From an uncultured Erysipelotrichaceae bacterium (GTDB lineage Bacteria; Bacillota_I; Bacilli_A; Erysipelotrichales; Coprobacillaceae), in assembly GCA_910588075.1 (NCBI GenBank), contig CAJUOS010000023.1:1-34128 (forward strand): 34,128 nt of DNA, in the 5' to 3' direction. Under the pieces are notes generated by a model. It was not told the DNA's origin. It saw only the letters and a program-made list of their open reading frames with translations, and ran no database searches. Below are positions 29,589 through 34,128 of this stretch, in pieces. The position numbers and the translations under genes are program-made. Positions within the stretch are counted from its first letter, which is position 1; each line of letters opens with the position of its first letter.

Positions 29589-31241
29589 ATGAACAATTAT
29601 GAAAATTGGCAGGAATTGTATCCTCGCCCTATGTTAAAAAGACAAAGTTTTTTAAATTTAAATGGAGAATGGAAGCTGAATACGACACCTATCTTTATTC
29701 CATTTCCCCCACAATCATCACTTTCACAATATCATCAAGAAGTTCAAGAGCATTTAACATACATCAAAGAATTTCAATTACCAGAACATTTTTCATCACA
29801 AAATGATCATATTCTTTTACACTTTGGAGCTGTTGATCAAATTGCTGATGTTTATCTTAATAATCAATATCTTGGCAATCACACAGGTGGTTATCTTCCT
29901 TTCTCTTTTGATATAACAAATTTTTTACAAGATGATATGAATACTATTCGTGTTGAAGTAGTGGATACACTTTCACATACCTATCCTTATGGCAAACAAA
30001 GAAAGAAAAGAGGAGGAATGTGGTATACTCCTGTTTCAGGAATATGGCAAACCGTTTGGATTGAAGCTATTCCCCAACAAGCTATTCACAATATAAAAAT
30101 AACACCATCTTTATCAAGTATTCATATAGATATTGATTCTGATGCATCACAATTTTATATTTCTATTCCTTTAGAAAATAAAATATTTCAACAAACATAT
30201 ACTTCAAAAGAAATAGATATTGATTTATCTCATGAAACTGAATCTTTACATTTATGGACGCCAGACAATCCCTACCTTTATACAATAATAATAAAAACTG
30301 ATACTGATTGTATAGAAAGTTACTTTGCTTTAAGAACAATAGAAATTAAAAATAGGAAAATATATCTGAATCATAGTCCTATATTTTTACATGGAGTTTT
30401 AGATCAAGGTTATTTTAATGATGGTATTTTTTTACCTGAAAAACCTCAAGAATTTATTGCAGATATTTTAAAAATGAAAGAACTAGGATTTAATATTATA
30501 AGAAAGCATATTAAGATTGAACCTGAAATTTTTTATTATGCTTGTGATAAATATGGTATGCTTGTTATGCAAGATATGGTCAATAATGGTAATTATAATT
30601 GGTTCTTAGATACAGCTTTACCTAATAAAGGTATTTTATATCGTCCTGATAAATTTCCTGGACAAAAAGAAAGAAAGCAAATTTTTGAAAAACATATGTT
30701 AGAAACTTTAAATCATCTTTATAATCACCCTTGTATTATCTCCTATACAATCTTTAATGAAGGATGGGGACAATTTGATGCAGATAAAATGTATAAAATA
30801 TGTAAAGCATATGATTCAACAAGATTTTATGATGCAACTTCTGGATGGTTCCACCAAAAAGAAAGTGATGTTGATAGTTTACATATTTATTTTCGTACAA
30901 AAGAACTTTCAACAAAAATGAATAAACCTTTATTTTTAAGTGAATGTGGTGGTTATACAAGACCTATACAAAATCATCTTTTTAAAGAAGATGCCCATTA
31001 TGGTTATGGACAAACTGATAGTGAAGAAGCCTTAACTGATTGTATTATTAAACTTTATGAAGATATGGTATTAACCTCTATTCCAAATGGTTTATGTGGG
31101 TGTATTTATACACAACTTTCAGATGTTGAAGATGAAATTAATGGTCTATATACATATGATCGTCAAATTTGTAAAGTGAATAAAAAAAGAATGATGAATA
31201 TTTCTCAAAAAATCTTTGAATGCTTTCAAAAGAATTTATAA
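29589..31241 (+). CDS. Glycoside hydrolase family 2 enzyme
   Basis: 550 aa. The order is an N-terminal jelly-roll sugar-binding domain (about 1-160: LNLNGEWKL, VYLNNQYLGNHTGGYLPFSFDIT, GGMWYTPVSGIWQTVWIE), an Ig-like domain (about 165-255) and the TIM barrel (about 260-545). The acid/base is Glu391 in IFNEGWGQFD and the nucleophile is Glu452 in FLSECGGY. There is no signal peptide, so it acts on imported sugars. It is shorter than classical LacZ (about 1,000 aa) and resembles the compact GH2 group that includes beta-glucuronidase and beta-galactosidase. The loop after the nucleophile does not settle the substrate. The ribosome site is weak (AAGTTGG). Confidence 0.88.
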   Translation: MNNYENWQELYPRPMLKRQSFLNLNGEWKLNTTPIFIPFPPQSSLSQYHQEVQEHLTYIKEFQLPEHFSSQNDHILLHFGAVDQIADVYLNNQYLGNHTGGYLPFSFDITNFLQDDMNTIRVEVVDTLSHTYPYGKQRKKRGGMWYTPVSGIWQTVWIEAIPQQAIHNIKITPSLSSIHIDIDSDASQFYISIPLENKIFQQTYTSKEIDIDLSHETESLHLWTPDNPYLYTIIIKTDTDCIESYFALRTIEIKNRKIYLNHSPIFLHGVLDQGYFNDGIFLPEKPQEFIADILKMKELGFNIIRKHIKIEPEIFYYACDKYGMLVMQDMVNNGNYNWFLDTALPNKGILYRPDKFPGQKERKQIFEKHMLETLNHLYNHPCIISYTIFNEGWGQFDADKMYKICKAYDSTRFYDATSGWFHQKESDVDSLHIYFRTKELSTKMNKPLFLSECGGYTRPIQNHLFKEDAHYGYGQTDSEEALTDCIIKLYEDMVLTSIPNGLCGCIYTQLSDVEDEINGLYTYDRQICKVNKKRMMNISQKIFECFQKNL

Positions 31242-31268
31242 GAAAAAAACATCCTATGAAATGATATG

Positions 31269-31305
31269 AACCTTGTTTCTTTAATAAATGAGAAACGAGG
31301 TTTTT
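31269..31305 (+). terminator. Terminator of the GH2 gene
   Basis: A 12-bp stem (31269-31280 with 31291-31302, one wobble pair) and 10-nt loop, followed by T. Confidence 0.8.
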
Positions 31306-31390
31306 ATATAAGGAAATTAAGTTATAATAAAATGAATTATTTTCACCATTTTTCCTCTTTAACATATATTAATAAAGAAAGGAAGATAGT

Positions 31391-31960
31391 ATGGATACTC
31401 AAATCAGTCATGTAACTCAACAATATCTTAATGAATTCTATCAAATATTAGATACAATGATACAAAGAATGACTAATGTTGATATTAATAATAGTATATC
31501 TCATAATTTTATTTTACAGATGATTCCTCACCATGAAGCAGCTATTGAAATGTCAAATAATGTATTACAATATACTACAAATATAGAACTTCAAAATATA
31601 GCACTTAATATTATTTCTAGTCAAACCCAAAGTATTGAAGCTATGTTAAGAGCATTTGATAGATGTTCAACTGTAATGAATCAGAATACTGATGTGATTA
31701 ATTATCAAAGAGCATATAATTCAATTATTGAAGCTATGTTTAGTGATATGGCAAACGCTCCTATCAGCAATAACATCAATATTAATTTTATTAATGAAAT
31801 GATTCCACATCATATTGGTGCTGTAAGTATGGCTAGAAATGCTTTACGTTTTGATTTATGCACTGAACTTATTCCAATTATTAATGAAATTATTCGTTCA
31901 CAATCTTTAAGTGTTCAAGCAATGAGAACACTTCTTGCAAGATTAGAAAGCCAAGCCTAA
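31391..31960 (+). CDS. Double DUF305-type protein (four-helix, His-rich motifs)
   Basis: 189 aa with GAAAGGAAG before ATG 31391. Two similar helical halves carry the DUF305 signature: FILQMIPHHEAAIEMS (about 38-53) and FINEMIPHHIGAVSMA (about 137-152). Each is followed by a long helix ending in a SQ(T/S)xSxxAM motif (SQTQSIEAM and SQSLSVQAM). Known DUF305 proteins are ferritin-like bundles, often periplasmic or secreted and linked to metals. This one lacks a signal peptide and is a tandem duplication, so it is probably cytosolic. A metal role is inference. Confidence 0.83.
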   Translation: MDTQISHVTQQYLNEFYQILDTMIQRMTNVDINNSISHNFILQMIPHHEAAIEMSNNVLQYTTNIELQNIALNIISSQTQSIEAMLRAFDRCSTVMNQNTDVINYQRAYNSIIEAMFSDMANAPISNNININFINEMIPHHIGAVSMARNALRFDLCTELIPIINEIIRSQSLSVQAMRTLLARLESQA

Positions 31961-31982
31961 AAAATCCTTTAAGGATTTTTTT
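31961..31982 (+). terminator. Terminator of the DUF305 gene
   Basis: AAAATCC (31961-31967) pairs with GGATTTT (31973-31979), followed by more T; it directly follows the stop codon. Confidence 0.75.
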
Positions 31983-32063
31983 ATTTCCTCATCATAATTC
32001 TTTGATAGTAAAAATGAAATGTTACAAAGATGTATATTTTCTTTGTGATTAAAATCGTATATG

Positions 32064-32092
32064 TTGACTTTTACTTTAAAAGTTAATAGAAT
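32064..32092 (+). promoter_or_regulatory. Promoter of the L,D-transpeptidase gene
   Basis: TTGACT (32064-32069) and TAGAAT (32087-32092) are separated by 17 bp. Transcription would start near 32100, which excludes the longer reading frame start at 32061. Confidence 0.6.
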
Positions 32093-32123
32093 ATTAATAT
32101 TAGTTAAAGAAGGGGAATATACT

Positions 32124-33572
32124 ATGGATAAGGAGATTCAAAAAAATCAACAAAGAAAAATACGTCTTAAACCAAAATATAAAGTAACTTTAGTGATTAT
32201 AGCGATAAGTATTTTTATTATTTACTTTATTGGTTTTATGTATTTTAATGATAAATTTTTAAGTCATACCACAATTAATAATATTGATGTTTCTAAATTA
32301 ACAATTAAACAAACACATCAAAAACTTAATGAAAAAATACAAAATCATTCTCTTGATCTTATGTTTATTGATAAAACCAAAGAAACACTTTCTATAACAG
32401 ATTGTGGTATTCAATATAATGAAAAAAGCCCTATTAACACTCTATATAAACAACAAAATCATTGGTTATGGTTTATGAGTTTCTTTAAAACAGAAAACTT
32501 AGAACTAGATCAAATATTAACTATACAAGAACAAAAACTGATGAATTCTATTGAATCTTTGAACCACTTAAACAAAGAAAAACAAATAGCTCCAGTTAAT
32601 GCTAAAATTACATACAAGGATAAAAAATTCACTATTATAAAAGAAGAAGTAGGTTCAACAATTGATAAAAACAAACTAAAAGAAATTATTATATCTGCTT
32701 TTTCTCATGGAAAATCTCAAGTCAATGTTTTAAATGAAAATGGTTATATTTTACCAAAAATAACTTCAAAAGATAAAAAACTTAATCATTTATTAGAAGC
32801 TTCTCAAAAATATGCAAATGCTTCCATCACTTATCAAACAACTTCAGGAAATGTTGTTTTAGATGGAAATACAATTATGAGTTGGCTATCTATTGATGAA
32901 AGTGGTAATTACTATCGCGATGATAAAACATTTAAAGAAAATGCAACGAAGTTTGTTAAGGAGCTTGCTAAAAAAATAAATAATATAGGAACTAAAAAAA
33001 CATTTACTGTTGCTAATGGTCGTCGTGTAACAGTTAATGGTGGAAATTATGGTTTAAAACTTAAGCAATCTCAAGAAGTTGAAGAATTGTTAAAAGATAT
33101 TAAAGCCTCTAAACATGGAATAAGAAAACCTGTTACAAGTGGAGTTCAAGCTTCTTATACAAATAATGGTTTAGGTCATACTTATGCTGAAGTTGATTTA
33201 ACTAAGCAACATATTTATTATGTTAAAAATGGGAAAGTGATTTTAGAATCAGATTGTGTTACTGGTAAACATACTGACCCTGAAAGAAGAACTCCTGCTG
33301 GAACTTATTATCTTTATTTTAAACAACGTAATCGTGTTCTAAGAGGAACAAGATTACCTAATGGACAATGGCCTTATGAAACTCCTGTTTCTTATTGGAT
33401 GGCATTTAATGTTGGTATAGGCTTTCACGATGCTTCTTGGCGCCATGGAAAATTTGGAGGAAATATTTATATTAATGATGGTTCTCATGGTTGTATTAAT
33501 TTACCTCCATATATTGCTAAACAATTATATGAAAATATAACAACAAAAACACCTGTTGTTGTTCATTATTAA
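32124..33572 (+). CDS. L,D-transpeptidase (YkuD domain) with PGBD_4-type region
   Basis: 482 aa from ATG 32124 with AAGGGG 7 bases upstream. The cytosolic basic N-terminus (about 1-25) precedes one membrane anchor (VTLVIIAISIFIIYFIGFMYF). An extracellular peptidoglycan-binding-like region (about 55-345; TINNIDVSKLTIKQTHQKL, GNYGLKLKQSQEVEEL) and a C-terminal YkuD domain follow. The catalytic motif is HDASWRHGKFGG...DGSHGCINLP with nucleophile Cys456. The enzyme makes 3-3 cross-links or attaches ligands to peptidoglycan. Monocistronic with promoter and terminator. Confidence 0.93.
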   Translation: MDKEIQKNQQRKIRLKPKYKVTLVIIAISIFIIYFIGFMYFNDKFLSHTTINNIDVSKLTIKQTHQKLNEKIQNHSLDLMFIDKTKETLSITDCGIQYNEKSPINTLYKQQNHWLWFMSFFKTENLELDQILTIQEQKLMNSIESLNHLNKEKQIAPVNAKITYKDKKFTIIKEEVGSTIDKNKLKEIIISAFSHGKSQVNVLNENGYILPKITSKDKKLNHLLEASQKYANASITYQTTSGNVVLDGNTIMSWLSIDESGNYYRDDKTFKENATKFVKELAKKINNIGTKKTFTVANGRRVTVNGGNYGLKLKQSQEVEELLKDIKASKHGIRKPVTSGVQASYTNNGLGHTYAEVDLTKQHIYYVKNGKVILESDCVTGKHTDPERRTPAGTYYLYFKQRNRVLRGTRLPNGQWPYETPVSYWMAFNVGIGFHDASWRHGKFGGNIYINDGSHGCINLPPYIAKQLYENITTKTPVVVHY

Positions 33573-33573
33573 A

Positions 33574-33606
33574 AGAGTTTGTCAATTTGACAAACTCTCT
33601 TTTTTA
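33574..33606. terminator. Terminator between the transpeptidase and the IS30 transposase
   Basis: A 12-bp near-perfect palindrome (33574-33585 with 33587-33598) is followed by TCTTTTTT. It starts 2 bases after the transpeptidase stop and lies 13 bases from the transposase stop. It could also be, or overlap, the terminal inverted repeat of the IS. Confidence 0.7.
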
Positions 33607-33610
33607 AAAT

Positions 33611-34128
33611 TTAAAGTGCACCATTTAATGTATATTCACATTCTATATCATAAGCAGATTTAAAGTCAAATATCTTTCTATTCATTGAGTTGATTTTAAA
33701 ACTTATATCGTCTAAATATTGTTGTGCTATTTGATACATTGATTTCCCTTTTGGTATAAATCTTCTGACTAATGCATTCGCTCTTTCATTACTTCCTCTT
33801 TGATATGAACAGTATGGATCACATTTATATAACTTTACTCCTAATCTTTTCGCTGTTATTCCCAATGCTTGAAATTCTAATCCATTATCTGTCGTGATTA
33901 ATTTGACTTCTATCTGATTCTCTATAATATATTTTCTTATCAGTTTGTCTATATAGTATTCATTCTTTGCTTCTGCCTTTATTAGCCATATAACTCTTGT
34001 ACATCTATCTACTATGGATATGATAGAAGCATACTCATTTCTTCTTCCTATAATTGAGTCTATTTCTAAATGACCTGGCTCATCCCTTTTTTCTATATAT
34101 TTTGGTCTTAATCTGATTGGTAATACCG
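33611..34128 (-). CDS. IS30-family transposase, 3' part (5' part outside the window)
   Basis: 172 codons are open on the minus strand from the window edge to a stop at 33611. The DDE core is visible: the first Asp in PGHLEIDSIIGRR, the second in LITTDNGLEFQ, and the Glu of YQRGSNERANALVRRFIPKG, which is diagnostic for IS30. The C-terminus FDFKSAYDIECEYT is also typical. The start and the helix-turn-helix region lie beyond position 34,128. No frameshift is seen in the visible part, so the element may be active. Confidence 0.92.
   Translation of the reverse strand, partial: VLPIRLRPKYIEKRDEPGHLEIDSIIGRRNEYASIISIVDRCTRVIWLIKAEAKNEYYIDKLIRKYIIENQIEVKLITTDNGLEFQALGITAKRLGVKLYKCDPYCSYQRGSNERANALVRRFIPKGKSMYQIAQQYLDDISFKINSMNRKIFDFKSAYDIECEYTLNGAL

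Noticed and set aside
30754..31365. Minus-strand frames opposite the GH2 gene end
   Set aside because: Cover the catalytic region of the GH2 enzyme in antisense or its terminator; no coding signals.
1..34128. CRISPR array, riboswitch or T-box
   Set aside because: No regularly spaced repeats were seen, and no leader has the conserved T-box or known riboswitch core.

Overview
The window comes from a low-GC Gram-positive gut-type anaerobe, most likely a member of the Erysipelotrichia/Coprobacillaceae (inference). The sequence shows very AT-rich DNA, strong AGGAGG-type ribosome binding sites, an anaerobic ribonucleotide reductase, class I Fe-S fumarase, PTS components, a CdaA-CdaR-GlmM cluster and sortase-style surface proteins. 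No gene names a species.

Layout. 1-2.9 kb: an RDD membrane protein cut by the window edge, a NagB-like sugar-phosphate isomerase and a convergent cellobiose-type PTS EIIC. 3.1-8.8 kb (minus): the cdaA-cdaR-glmM operon (c-di-AMP synthesis and peptidoglycan precursor supply), followed by an OmpR-type two-component system. 8.9-11 kb: a secreted Ig-like protein, PduL phosphotransacylase, a flavodoxin and HU. 11.1-15.7 kb (minus): threonine aldolase, an RpiR regulator and two-subunit fumarase in one operon, with a second RpiR regulator and a lipoprotein just upstream. 15.8-23.5 kb: a surface protein, a dipeptidase with a small partner gene, a HAD phosphatase, an alpha/beta hydrolase, NrdDG, an HPr-like protein without the phosphoryl-accepting histidine, and a rhodanese-fold protein without the catalytic cysteine. 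23.5-23.75 kb: tRNA-Glu and tRNA-Trp.

The most interesting part is 23,726-27,522. A 3.78-kb element is integrated in the 3' end of tRNA-Trp and bounded by a 21-bp direct repeat (attL/attR). It carries a tyrosine integrase, an HUH rolling-circle replication initiator, a ribbon-helix-helix repressor and two small unknown genes, and no visible capsid or mobilisation genes. Between the repressor and the rep gene lies what reads as a complete plasmid-style copy-control region. It has a convergent counter-transcribed RNA with its own promoter and terminator, a transcription attenuator whose 3' arm holds the ribosome binding site of a 50-codon leader ORF, and competing hairpins at the leader/rep junction. 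The chromosome thus appears to hold a minimal integrating rolling-circle plasmid with its copy-control circuitry still legible.

After attR come about 1 kb of decayed sequence with gene remnants, an AEC-family transporter, a family 2 glycoside hydrolase, a double DUF305 protein, a YkuD L,D-transpeptidase, and the 3' part of an IS30-family transposase that runs off the window. All functions are inferred from motifs read by eye; no database search was run.
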